Below the pieces are notes generated by a model. It was not told the DNA's origin, searched no databases, and saw only the letters and a list, made by a program, of their open reading frames with translations. A stretch of 64,000 nucleotides of DNA. Source: Anagrus nilaparvatae (Eukaryota; Arthropoda; Insecta; Hymenoptera; Mymaridae). Positions 44,760 through 55,400 of the stretch are shown here, one piece after another. The position numbers were made by a program, and so were the translations under genes. Each line of letters begins with the position of its first letter. Within the stretch, counting starts at the first letter, position 1. The DNA lies in assembly GCA_022575985.1 (NCBI GenBank), contig JAKSXM010000007.1:34288501-34352500 (forward strand), read 5' to 3'.

Positions 44760-45367
44760 GGTGTTTCTTGGGTTTTATGAAAAAGAAATAGAAGTACATG
44801 CTAGTATATGGAAGCTTACTTTCGATCTACCTAGATTTAAAAAAGGAAACTTTCCTAACCAATATACACTCCAAATGATAAAATCGTTATAAAAAATTTA
44901 GCCAACATGATCATCACTCCAATCCGTCTTGCAGACTGTATATTAGATAATAAAAAACCTCATGGTGACAGGCTCGATGGGAAGTTAAATATTGATGGTC
45001 AGAAAGTGGAAAGGGAAATGATTCCACCACAATTTTTACAGCTTATCAAAGGTAACACATAATGTAATAAAAAAAATAAAAAAATATCTTAATGAGAACT
45101 CTCATTTCAGAATGCTATCTGCATTGGTTAAGGAGTACATTTAAATTAGGTAGAAACAAATTAAGAACAGAAGAATTGAATAGAAAAGTTGAATTACATA
45201 TTGTAAGTTACAGAAACTTGAATGCTCTCATTAGAAATTGCTTAAGGCAACGAATTAATAAATTAAGAGGGCCAAAATTGTATGCAAAAGTAAAAGCAGA
45301 CTCAGAAAAACAGATGAAAAAGCGTGATCAGGAAAGAAGAAAAAGAAAAGAATCAAGAGAAAAATAA
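44760..45367 (+). pseudogene. Two-exon gene of unknown family, frameshifted
   Basis: After an acceptor (AACAAAATTGTAG) a frame reads GFYEKEIEVHASIWKLTFDL and on to QYTLQMIKSL, then meets TAA near 44890. One base out of frame it continues NLANMIITPIRLADCILDN, DGKLNIDGQKVEREMIPPQ and LQLIK to a donor at 45052 (GGTAACAC). A 59-bp intron ends at TTTCAG (45110). Exon 2 is basic, ECYLHWLRSTFKLGRNKL through KRDQERRKRKESREK, stop at 45365, with AATAAA overlapping. A start at ATG 44907 would avoid the frameshift. The very basic tail suggests nucleic-acid binding. No family recognised; it could be host or transposon-derived. It lies just outside the giant element. Confidence 0.55.
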
Positions 45368-45527
45368 ATAAATTTTTATTCTGGTTTCTGTTTTTTAATT
45401 CTTATTCTGGTTTCTCTTTTTTAATTACACTGTCGGATTACAGCGCTTTAATTTTACATGCAACGAATTACTCGGATTTTAGTGCATTTTTCGATATTTT
45501 TCATAGTTTTTTGATGCACTGTAAAAA

Positions 45528-45655
45528 ATCATCACGTGATATATCACATGTTATATCACATGAGATATCATGTGATGTATCATGTGATATATCATGTGAT
45601 TTTATCGAACGAAAAATCATGTGATATATCATGTGATATATCATGTGATTCAGAA
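45528..45655 (+). repeat. ATATCATGTGAT palindrome array
   Basis: About eleven copies of a 10-12-bp motif in both orientations (TCACGTGATATATCACATG, ATATCATGTGATATATC), centred on CATGTG/CACATG E-box cores and alternating so the array is itself palindromic. Interrupted by TTTTATCGAACGAAAA at 45600. Confidence 0.85.
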
Positions 45656-46268
45656 CTAATTTAAAAATAAAAAAAAAATTTTAAATAATTAATTTTTTTA
45701 CTGCTTCAAAGATGGAAAAAATAAAGGTGATCATATTTACGAAAAAAATACAGCTATTTATTTAATTTTATTAAATAACCTCAAACATAAATTGATACAT
45801 ATTGCAATTTAAATGGTACTTTTGATTCTCTTTTGAATTTATTATCTCATATTTTTGATTTCTTAAATCTAGAGCCTGGTCAAAATTTATGGATATGCTC
45901 ATATATAATTGCAATATTTATTATTTCGCTCTAAAAATTTCTAGAAAAATTGTTTTTGTAAGTTAAAATTAATTTTCAAGCCCTATGTAACTTCAATTTA
46001 AAAAAGTCTGGAATTTTATCAAATTTGATTTGGAAATGTCTGGAATGTCAGGGAATTTTTTTTCCAGATTTAAGGCAGACCTTAAATTTTTCTATTAAAA
46101 AAACGTGTTTTTAAAAAATGTGTATTTTTTTTATTTTATTGATTATCAATAATTTTTTTTTTACATAATTAAAGTTGAGGTAGTTTTTTCCGGCTTGCAC
46201 GATATCTCAACTCCAGGTTGCCTAAAACCATAAACCAAAAAAGGTTATTTTTAGAATTGTTTTATCAA
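45656..46268. other. No recognised feature
   Basis: AT-rich, no ORF. Nothing repeated in the window was noticed. Confidence 0.4.
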
Positions 46269-46731
46269 GTGTGTAAACCAACAAAAAATTTTAACATGGA
46301 ACATGTTCATTGGATGGGGTATTTGAAAAAGTTTGGCTCGGCAGGCGGGGGGTGAAAAATTGACGCTTTTAGGGAGGAGTGAAAAATTGACGTTTTTAGG
46401 GGGGGGGGGGGTGAAAAATTGACGCTTTTAGGGGGGGGGGGGTGAAAAAATGACGTTTTTAGGGGGGGGGTGAAATGGACATAGAATATTTTCGATTTAG
46501 GGACTTATTAGGGACGAATATTTTGAAGTGGGAGTCCGGCCTTTATAACAACAAAAACTTAGAATACTTTAAGTTTATGGACTTAGCATAATTTATATTT
46601 CAGGATTTATTGTAATTTCGGTTTTTGGATTTATTACTGTTATGATAGAACATGTTCCATGCTCGTTGATTGTGTAGTTGCACAAACCGGTTATAATTTT
46701 TTTTTGTATTTGATTTTGTTGGTTTACACAC
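46269..46731. mobile_element. Short TIR element with a G-rich array
   Basis: Ends GTGTGTAAACCAACAAAA and TTTTGTTGGTTTACACAC are perfect inverses. Inside, GGAACATGTTC faces GAACATGTTCC. 46341-46476 has four or five units of GTGAAAAATTGACGCTTTTA separated by G runs up to 13. TSD not resolved. Confidence 0.75.
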
Positions 46732-46844
46732 TGTGTATATAGTTATTTAAAAAAATAAAAAAAAATTAGGTAAATCAGATGTATAGTTTTTGAAAGAGAG
46801 TGCAAGCTTATGGACAAAAAGGCATTTCGAGAAAAACGCGTTTA

Positions 46845-47668
46845 AAGTTTTTGGTTCCTCATAGAGGAACCTTTGTGATATAAGCATATAAGCATGTTTT
46901 GAGACCTCAGGAAGTTAAAAAACCGGTTTTTAAAAAAAGTGTGTATGTGTGTGTGTGTATGTATGTATGTCGCACTGTAACCGGTGATATTTCACAGCCA
47001 ACACGATATTAAGACCTAATTTTTTTTTCAAAATTTTTTTCACAAAAAAAGCTCGAGGTACTTTTTTTTTTTTAATTTGGATGTAATACCTCATTTATTT
47101 CCACAAAAGTACTTATATTTGAAAGTATGGTTTTTACTCGATATCTCGAATCTGATACTTAATTTTTTGAAAATTTTTTTCACCAAAAAATACAAAAAAT
47201 ACCAATTTTTTTTTTTCTTTACGGACGCAGTACTTAATTTATTTCTGTGGAAGTACTAGTTTTAGAAATATCGTTTATAGTAATTTTTTGGTCCTGATAC
47301 TTAATTTTTTCAAAATTTTTTTCTCAAAATTTTTGTCGCCAAAAAATACAAAAAACCCCAACATTTTTTTTATTTTAGGACGTAATACTTAATTTTTTCC
47401 TATGAAAGTACGAATATCTAAAATTATCGTTTGTAAAGGATTTCTCCATCTGATACGTAATTTTTCGAAATTTTTTTTTTTCAAAACTTTTTACATAAAA
47501 AAATTAAAAAAACACTATTTTTTTTTCTTTTTGGATGTAGTACCTCATTTTTTTCCATGAAAGTACTGATATCTAGAAGTATCGTTTTTACTCGATATCT
47601 CGAATCTTATAATTTATTTTTGAACATTTTTTTCTCAAAATTTTTTTCACAAAAATTGTAATTATAAT
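46845..47668 (+). repeat. Family A core and satellite
   Basis: Core: TTTGGTTCCTCATAGAGGAACC, TTTTGAGACCTCAGGAAG, a GTGTGTATGTATG microsatellite, GGTGATATTTCACAGCC. It is followed by satellite units (TTGGATGTAATACCTCATTTA, ATCGTTTTTACTCGATATC) to 47668. Confidence 0.8.
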
Positions 47669-47670
47669 TA

Positions 47671-47957
47671 CACTGAAAAAAATTACACTTTTTTCTCGTC
47701 AAACGATTGCAAATCTCTTGAAACGTAAAGAAAATTAAAAAAAAAATTTTCCGCTTACTTGGGATAGCCGTATATCGGTATGATATTTGAGAAAATTTTG
47801 GAAAAAGAAAAGAAAAAATGTTTTTTTAAATTTTCTTTACGTTTCAAGTCATTTGCAATTGTTTGCAAAGAAAAAAAAATTCCGCTAGTCACAAGCGGAA
47901 TTCCGCTTGCCGTAAGCGGATTGTCCGCTTGCGGCAAGTGGATTTTTTTTTTCAGTG
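47671..47957. mobile_element. TA-flanked MITE with three CCGCTTG mini-hairpins
   Basis: TIR CACTGAAAAAAA and TTTTTTTTTTCAGTG, flanked by TA (47669-47670, 47958-47959), as in Tc1/mariner-type MITEs. Arms GAAACGTAAAGAAAATT and AATTTTCTTTACGTTTC pair. 47882-47941 has three successive palindromes CCGCTAGTCACAAGCGG, CCGCTTGCCGTAAGCGG and CCGCTTGCGGCAAGTGG. Confidence 0.85.
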
Positions 47958-48199
47958 TAGAAATTGTAATTCTAAATCCAGGTTTTTACTTCGGATAAAA
48001 AATTTTGGAAGATACTTTTTCCTTAAAGCTGTAAAGTTTAGTATTTGATTAATTTAAGTTTTATAATTTTAACTCATTTTCTAAGCTTGAAAATGTTTTG
48101 TATTTAAATTTTTGAGTGGTAATGAATAGTTCTAATTTTCTTTTTTTGTTTAATAAACTTTGAATAAAATTAATTTGTAACTGTAAATTAAATATTTAA

Positions 48200-48931
48200 G
48201 GTAGTAGATCCCATTGCAAAAAAAAATGAATCGATTTTTTTTTTTTACTATTTTTCAATTCTTTATACCTTTAAGAATCACCTATTAAAATATATTAATA
48301 AAATTTGAACTTTCTATCGAAGAAAAAGAAGTTTTGCCAAGCGCGCTTTGCTGTAATACATAGCAAACAAAAAACTTCAATCGCGTTTTTCTCGAAACTA
48401 CTTTTTTTCAAATGGCGGACAGATAATCTCAGGATTGGCTAGTTCGATTTCAAAAAAATATGGTGGGTTTTATTCGTCTACATATATTACGTGCCAATCA
48501 ACCTGAATTACATTAAAAAAATAAATTTTTGCCTGCTTTAGGGGATTTAAAGGGTAAAAAACAGGGTCAATTTTCGTACTTTTTTTTTCAGACGCTCCCA
48601 TTTTTTTATTTTAACATATTTTTTTCTAAATGAGGTTGATTGTCACGTAAGAGACCTTCCTTTTTAAGAATATTTTTGGTTTTTTTGTTTGAGACTTGCC
48701 GTTTTGGAGATTATCTGTCCGCCATGAGCCAATATAATTTTTCAGGCCTCTACTTTGCTGCCATCTATAAATGGAACTAATATAGAAAAAAATTTTTTTT
48801 TTTTTTTTTCCAAAACTTTAATTCTTAATAATTAAGTACAAAAAATTTTAAATTAATTGATAATAAAACAGCTGAGAAAAAAAATAAAATAAAACATGCT
48901 TAAAAACGTCATTCTAATGGGATCTACTACC
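48200..48931. mobile_element. TTAA-flanked foldback MITE
   Basis: TTAA on both sides (48196-48199, 48932-48935); TIR GGTAGTAGATCCCATT and inverse. Inner pairs ATGGCGGACAGATAATCT with AGATTATCTGTCCGCCAT and CGTGCCAATCAACC with GGTTGATTGTCACG. The GGTAGT start resembles the right end of the 3837-4366 element. Confidence 0.88.
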
Positions 48932-48935
48932 TTAA

Positions 48936-49380
48936 GTTCTAGTAGCCCGCAAATTCATATTATTTTAGCTGTTATTAAAAAGTTTTGTAAAGTATTAACT
49001 ATAATGTTCTGTAATTTTTATGTGCCTGAAAATATATATATCTGTATACTTGTATGTTTGTATCTGCTTATTTTAATTTTAAATTTAGCAAGAATACATT
49101 TATCTGTTTTCATATAAAAACAGATCATTTATTGGTATAAAAAAATAAAAACTTTTTAATTAAAACACCAAATATTTTTAATTAAAACGCCAAATATCAT
49201 TAAAAGTTATTTAAGAAAAAAAAGTATACCAAAATATTATAGTAATAATTATAGCAATATTTATAAAATTTGACAAAAAAGCTCAATATATTTTTTTGTA
49301 CTGCGGCCCGAAATTTTTGTACGCTGCGCGTCTGGCAAAGACGTATTTTCTAGCCACAGTCGCAAAAAAATCTTGTACAA
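48936..49380. other. No gene recognised
   Basis: AT-rich spacer with ATATAAAAACAGAT-like words; a 73-codon ORF here has no features. Confidence 0.4.
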
Positions 49381-49490
49381 TCCTCGGCCATAAACAAAGA
49401 GTGACCCAAATCGCAGTTTACCATCATCGGCTTCGCCTTGGAAGGTAATTTACATGCGATTTGGGCCATTCTTTATTTTTCTGGCCTAGG
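49381..49490. repeat. 110-bp hairpin
   Basis: TCCTCGGCCATAAACAAAGA, ACCCAAATCGCAGTTTACC faces GGTAATTTACATGCGATTTGG and TTTTTCTGGCCTAGGA around ATCATCGGCTTCGCCTT. Confidence 0.7.
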
Positions 49491-49628
49491 ACCGTAATAT
49501 ACTATATTTAGCTTTTTGTCGTAAAAAAAATATTTATACCTGTACTCAATAAAAAGTTTTAAATGTAAGAAATTATCTGTAGGTTACAAATTTTTTAAGA
49601 ATCTGTATTTTTCGATGTAGCACATTAA

Positions 49629-51099
49629 GGGTCGTTTTACCTAAATATGTCGATATTTTAGCTGATTTTTAAGGTAGGATTGTGAAATAACGGATAGAGA
49701 TATTTGAATCAAATTTTTTTTATAGTTTACAAATATATTAAAAATTAAAAAAAAAAATTTTGTTTTGTTTTTTGTGACGTCAGTTTTGCGTGAGAGAGGT
49801 GAACTTGCGTCTCTGAAAAAAAAAATTCAAAACTGTGTACTTGATATCTTGACTTAGGATAATCTAAAACGTACGAAAAAAAAATTGGTAAGACTGGAAA
49901 CCCGTAATTTCGGGATGTCATCGAGTTTTTTCAAAAAAATTAATTACGAACAAAATGGTGGCTACGCAAAGTTAAAATAAAAAAAAAAGCCTATAATTTT
50001 CGGGCAAAAGCAGCTGTAAAAATTTTTTCAGAACATAAAAAAAAAAAAACTCGACGACATCCCGAAATTAGTGCATTTATTAAGTTGCTTAGTAAATTTA
50101 AAGAAAATCGGTGCAGAAGTTATCGCGCAATCGAGTACAGGGTTTTACAGACGTTGTTTCGAGTAAAACGACTTTGAAGTTTTGGAATAATTTTTTCGGT
50201 ACTTTTAATCATTAAATTATTATTATTTTTTTTTATTGCGTAAAGGAACTTACAACAAATAAAATTAGACCAAAAAAATAAAAATCGGTCAAATAGTTTT
50301 AGAGAAATCTTAATTAGAAGGTGTAAAAACATAGTTTTCTAAATAAGAGTAAATATTTTTTTTTCTTAAAAATTTAACAAAACATTTTTTTTTTTGTATA
50401 TTTAACTCTTTCCTGAGGAATTGCCCCCACCACAAGTCACGTGATACACGCTTTACGCAGTTTATTTTACTTTATTTATTTAATATATTAATTTATTTAA
50501 AATAAAATACTTGATAAATCATTTGTAAATAACTAATATTATTATATTTAATGAATAAAAATAATTTTAAACGTTACTACATAACTGTAGTACTACTCAA
50601 TACACGCATACTAATGCAAGTCACACAGAGAACGATTTAGGGAGATTCCTCAGGAAAGAGTTAAGTAGACTTATAAGTTATCAGTGATTTTTGAGCCATA
50701 AAACTATCCTTCTGGTTTTCATACTGAATTTGTAGCTGATTTTATCCCTGCTGCTGGGCCGATTTGCTATTTTTTACCATTTTGGCACGGCTAAATTTGG
50801 AGTCATAAACCATCGCGAATATTAGCAAAATTTGCTCATAATTTCTATCAGTGACCAGTTCCGACATGATTTCTAACTATTTAACAGTAGTTAGAAGATA
50901 TGTAAAAAAATATTAGAGCCATACCGTTAAATTTTATCAAAAACACGTTTAACGGCGCCGGCAAAACAGGCAAAAAAATATACTTAGAGGGGTGGATTTA
51001 AAAATAAATTTTTTTTACATACTCTCGAGACATATATAAAGTAATTAATAGAAAAAAAAAAAATTCGATTATCAAAAAAAAGTTTAGGTAAAACGACCC
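49629..51099. mobile_element. TTAA-flanked element, 1471 bp
   Basis: TTAA at 49625-49628 and 51100-51103; TIR GGGTCGTTTTACCTAAA and inverse TTTAGGTAAAACGACCC. Inside, AATTTCGGGATGTCATCGAG (49902) faces CTCGACGACATCCCGAAATT (50050). A smaller TTAA element is nested at 50406-50660. No transposase ORF. Confidence 0.88.
50406..50660. mobile_element. Nested TTAA-flanked MITE, 255 bp
   Basis: TTAA at 50402-50405 and 50661-50664; TIR CTCTTTCCTGAGGAAT and inverse ATTCCTCAGGAAAGAG. The interior is AT-rich and without an ORF. Confidence 0.88.
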
Positions 51100-51103
51100 T
51101 TAA

Positions 51104-51718
51104 AGTATATGAAGAAGTATTAAATTTATTTTTTTTAAAATAAAAATCAATAAAAAACAAATTGTGTATCGTCAATTTCTTCCGCATGTACAGTTCAAAT
51201 GAATTTTTATACTAACTTTTACTGTTATGCCAGGAATCGTATTTTACAGATTAAATACTTAAAAACTAATTTTTAGGAATCTACAAAAAATATTAGGAAT
51301 TTCTCTAAAATTAAGATTCCGATTAAAGAAACTGAAAATTTAAAGTGAATTTTATTTTAAAAACCGATTTGAAGACACGACCACCGCAGTTTAAAATCCA
51401 ATTGGAAAAAGCAATTTTGTATCCAAACGTTATTAAACATGAATTTCTATTTAAAAAATTAATACAAACAATGTATATGGTTCAAGTTTCTTTCAAAATG
51501 AAATTAAATTTATTTACAAATAAGATGTATATGCCATACAATAATTAAATTCAATTTCTTTAAATCATTATCGAAAAATCTTTTCAATTTCATAAGTCAA
51601 TTACTTGTGAAAAATTGAAATATTTCGTAATCCACAATTTCAAATACTTACCGCATTTAATTGCAAAATAGACCAGCGGATAAATTCTATTATATTTTTT
51701 AAAAAATAAAAAAAATTA
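51104..51718. other. No gene recognised
   Basis: AT-rich. The 67-codon ORF at 51345 (MNFILKTDLKTRPPQFKIQL) has no recognisable domain, is isolated, and is left uncalled. Confidence 0.4.
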
Positions 51719-52450
51719 CAGTACACTCTTACGACTTATAAAAAAAAACGAAAAAATTGCAAGTCTCAAAAATTATTAAAATCCTTTAAAGAATAATTAT
51801 TTTGCATTCAAGCATGATTTATTCAAATAATTGCACAATTTTATCTTCAATTTTTCTTTTCATTAAGAATAATTTGATTTTTTTTTTTAAAATAACCTAA
51901 AACGAAATAGCTACGTATCTGGATACGTATCTAGATACGTTAAAAATTTCACCTGTGCAAAAAATGAAAATAATTCAGCTTTTGGAAAGTAATGAAAAAA
52001 TTGCATCAATAGCTAGAAAATTCTTGGTTATAACGAGTCTACTATCCGTTCAATTCGCAAAAATAAAGAAAAAATTAAGCTAAGTGCATCAAAGTTGGGA
52101 CCAAATGCTAAATTTTGTAAAATTAGTAGAGATGGTAATTTTTTCATTCCCTCGGTCGTATATTTACATGATTTTAAGTAAAATATTTTTACTTTAGAAA
52201 ACTTAGAAAAAATGGAAGACATGCTAATTATATGGATGCAAAATATGATTCATAAAAAAATTCCACTGAGTGGTTTGGCCAACATCACTAAAATTTACTA
52301 AAAATTAATAAAAATCTTAATATTTTCAAAAAAAAATTCAATTTTTTTTAAATTTCAGAACCTAACCCCCTATTTTACATAAGAAACAATACTTCGGTAT
52401 TCGCGGCACTTTTGTGGAACGCATTAACCGCGAATTACGGGGTTTTACTG
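51719..52450 (+). mobile_element. Deleted pogo/Tigger-type transposon
   Basis: CAGTACACTC at 51719 and GGGGTTTTACTG at 52450 are flanked by TA, as for pogo. The right end continues with CGCGAATTACGG. The two TIRs agree only at their tips. It contains a transposase fragment with an intron. Confidence 0.6.
51934..52301 (+). pseudogene. pogo/Tigger transposase remnant
   Basis: Exon 1 reads LKISPVQKMKIIQLLESN, EKIASIARKF, then after a one-base shift near 52022 YNESTIRSIRKNKEKIK and SASKLGPNAKF. This is the psq-type helix-turn-helix of pogo/jerky transposases. A 63-bp GT-AG intron (52135-52197) leads to NLEKMEDMLIIWMQ and HKKIPLSG, the start of the CENP-B-like DNA-binding segment, then a stop. 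The catalytic DDE domain is absent. The frameshift and truncation make it non-functional; it may have been mobilised in trans. Confidence 0.72.
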
Positions 52451-52585
52451 TATTGTCCATTTTCTACGATTTTTACCTTATGTTTTTTAAAACATTTAAT
52501 AAATAAAATATGCTATTTTTTTATTGATACTTTAAAACACATGTTTTCATTTTATGTGAGCGTATGCACATTAGCAATTAAAGAA

Positions 52586-53286
52586 GCTTTTTTACACACC
52601 GTGCTTGAACGTACCGGAAAGTTGACCTAAAATGTCGACAAAATCGGCTTGGGCAGACTTTTAAAATATATTTTTTTACGTTGATTCCTTCCTACTAGAA
52701 AATCTGAGCTGCTCGTCTGCCCGACTCATGGGACCTATAATTGCGTATATTAAATTTTTTAAAATTAATGACTTAAATTGCCGCTTAAATTTTATTTCTT
52801 CATAAAAATAACTTTTATAGGTCTCAAAAATTTTTTACAAGCCTCACGCTTCCAACAATTCCTTACTCGTCTCTTTTGATCGATTTGTTTTCCAAATATG
52901 ATAATTTAAAGTCAGAGTCCCAATTTAAGAATTTTAAAAAAAAGTCATTTTTATCATTATCTTTGAAAAACGATATCTCGGAAACTATTTCATGAAAATA
53001 GTAAACATTTTTTAAAAAACTTAAGCTTATAGAAAATTTTTGAGATCTATAAAACGAATTTCCACGATCAATAACAATTTTAGCAATAATTTAAAAATTG
53101 GTCATTTTGGGCTAAAAATGGGCCTTTAGTTTATTTACTATAACAATGAAAGAATTATTGTTATCAAATTGTGGTTTGCGGAGCTTGAAAAACTACACTT
53201 ACACCAAAAAAATAAAACTAACCAGAAGTTTTTTTTGCCGTAGAACCAATTAAGACCCCTGTGTAATAATGGTCCACTTGCAATGA
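52586..53286. repeat. Left arm of a family F foldback
   Basis: ACACCGTGCTTGAACGTACC, AATCGGCTTGGGCAGAC, GAGCTGCTCGTCTGCCCGAC, then F modules (TTACTCGTCTC, GGTCATTTTGGGCTAAAAAT, CCAGAAG) to CCATTATTACACAGG-type sequence. Pairs with 62340-63042. Split by the LTR element at 53291. Confidence 0.8.
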
Positions 53287-53290
53287 CTTC

Positions 53291-54561
53291 TGTAACAATC
53301 AGTTTTAGCTGATGTATACAATTTAAATTGATTTTAGGAAGGTTGTCCAGGCCTTCCAGGGATTGTTAATTAGCTTGGTGTTCAGAAAAAGTTACTCAAA
53401 ATGGTGAATTGAATTAACTTTTTCTGTAAAAATAAAATATGTTACTTACTTTTTTTATTTGAAATTGGATGTCCAAAAAATTTATTAACTGAATTTATAC
53501 TAAGTATTTTTTTTAAAGTTTAATTTATTGAAACTTAAATAATTTATAAAATTGAAGTTAAGTTGAGGAAAGAAAAATATAATTTAAAATTAAATGAACA
53601 CCTTTAAATGATAATATTAATTTAAAATGAAATTAAGTCCAAGTTATTCCTTTCTTTTTCTTTTTCTTCATTTTTAACGCGAGCCAAGTTCTGAACCGGT
53701 TCAGAAGAACTTCGAGAAGGCCTTTTCCAGGCAAAAACTCCAGTATTTAAGCACCGAAATCTTTGATAAGACCGACTTCCCCTCTTGATAAAAATCAAGA
53801 GTGGGTTGAGGGTCTTATCTAAGATACTACTCCTAGAGTTTGTCTAAGAGGGGAATTCTTTTGTCGACTCATTATCACGCATAGATCGGATGTTATTTTT
53901 CTTATCTAAATTTTTAATGAGTCGACAAAACGTGATATTTCAAAACAATGGGTTTTACATAAGATGTTTATAGGAATACTTTTGTCTTTGTCTGACTTTA
54001 TCAAAATAAAATTTTGTTAAGTCATTAAGTAAACCCATTGTTTTACTTGAACTTAATTTTCTTTGTTTTTCATAAATAAATTACTTTTGAACCCTTTTTC
54101 TTTTAATTTAAGCTAATTATGGGCTTTTTAGAGCAATTTATTTACGAGAATTAAACCTAAAATTTATTATGCTAAACGTAAATTTTTATAAAGGTAGCTT
54201 AAAATTATGCTTAATTTACGTAGTTCCAGGCTAATAATTTCATCCCTTGAGTTTCCCTAAATCTAACTTTAGTTCTTAAAATAGAAAATAAAACTCGAAA
54301 GTGAAATCATAGTCCTGGCTTAGGCTTTTCCAGTTATTCCATGGAACTAAAGGCAAAATCATTTTTCTCGCAATAGAAAATTTAGCTTGAATAACTGGAA
54401 AAGATTGTCTTTAAATTTTCCGTGAAAATTTTAAATTTAACAAATTCGAATTTGTATACGCGGAAAAAATTTTATGTACCGTTTTTTCTACATACACGGA
54501 AAAAAAAAATTTTAAACGTACAAAAAAAAGTTTTTTTTTTAAAACGGCTGAGGACGTTACA
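53291..54561 (-). repeat. LTR with multiple dyads
   Basis: Starts TGTAACAATCAG, ends GGACGTTACA. Dyads: TTCTGAACCGGTTCAGAA (53689-53706, perfect); GATAAGACC/GGTCTTATC with an inner CTCTTGAT/ATCAAGAG (53765-53819); TTTTGTCGACTCATTA/TAATGAGTCGACAAAA (53859-53930); ACAATGGGTTTTAC/GTAAACCCATTGT (53945-54043); CTTTTCCAGTTATTC/GAATAACTGGAAAAG (54325-54403). Confidence 0.93.
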
Positions 54562-54573
54562 CCTCCCCACTTA
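54562..54573 (-). other. Polypurine tract
   Basis: TAAGTGGGGAGG on minus directly before the LTR start TGTAACG. Confidence 0.7.
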
Positions 54574-54822
54574 GAATGTTGGTAATGCTTCCAAAGATGC
54601 TTTACCAACGTTAAACATAAATCTAAACTTACTTGTGTAATAATTTAATGCTTAAAACTATTTCCTCACTTAACTTAATTAAACTCTAGATTTACAACAT
54701 TACTTAAAGTGTCTCTAATCACGTCCATTTAAAATATGTTAAATATGTACATAATATTTTATACTTTTAAATCACACACACACAAAAATTATTTACAAAA
54801 ATTTTTTTTCACTGCACTAACA

Positions 54823-55400
54823 CTATATACAATAAACACTACACCAGCCAATTGTTCGAACAATATCCCATACTTGTTGCCTCATCATTATTTGCTTATT
54901 TTCTTGGTTATCCAGAGTCGACATTACCACAATTCTGTCTGAATCTCTCCCACCCATTACTCACGGCAATAGATACTGATTTAAACTTTCGCAGAAAAAT
55001 GTGTTGAGACTCTATGTTAGGATTCCAGGCTTTCGTTATTCAATCCTTTTGATAGAATCTGATCGTCTTCTTCATAGTAAGGTATTGTTGTTTTTGAAGA
55101 AAATATATACTATGTGATATTTCTTTCTCCTCGGTGTCGATGTCTATGTGTTTGGAGCTCCTTTCAAGATCATTGCTTTCTAATGGCTTAGTAAGATGTT
55201 ACGAGTTTGGTTAAATCTACGAAAATATCTTAGCTTATTTTAACTAAGTTATTACATCTTATGGTCTTATATCATTGAAAATTGAATCAATAATAATTAT
55301 TTTTGTACTTTTGTTTCAAAGCCTACTTTATTTGGTTCCTGTTTATTTCCACACAAACTTGTGATAACTGGAAGGGCCCTTTCCAATTAGCACAACCTGC
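54823..55400 (-). pseudogene. Possible short coding remnants of the LTR element
   Basis: Minus-strand frames with protein-like composition: MGGRDSDRIVVMSTLDNQEN to GWCSVYCI (54957-54823, 44 codons); KPLESNDLERSSKHID to MKKTIRFYQKD (around 55195-55045, after an AG); and CANWKGPFQLSQVCVEIN (around 55395-55340), where WKGPF recalls the W-x-GPF of retroelement integrase tails. All are short and unlinked, so this is tentative. Confidence 0.25.

Noticed and set aside
51345..51548. 67-codon ORF as a small gene
   Set aside because: Isolated, no domain, no splice or polyadenylation context.
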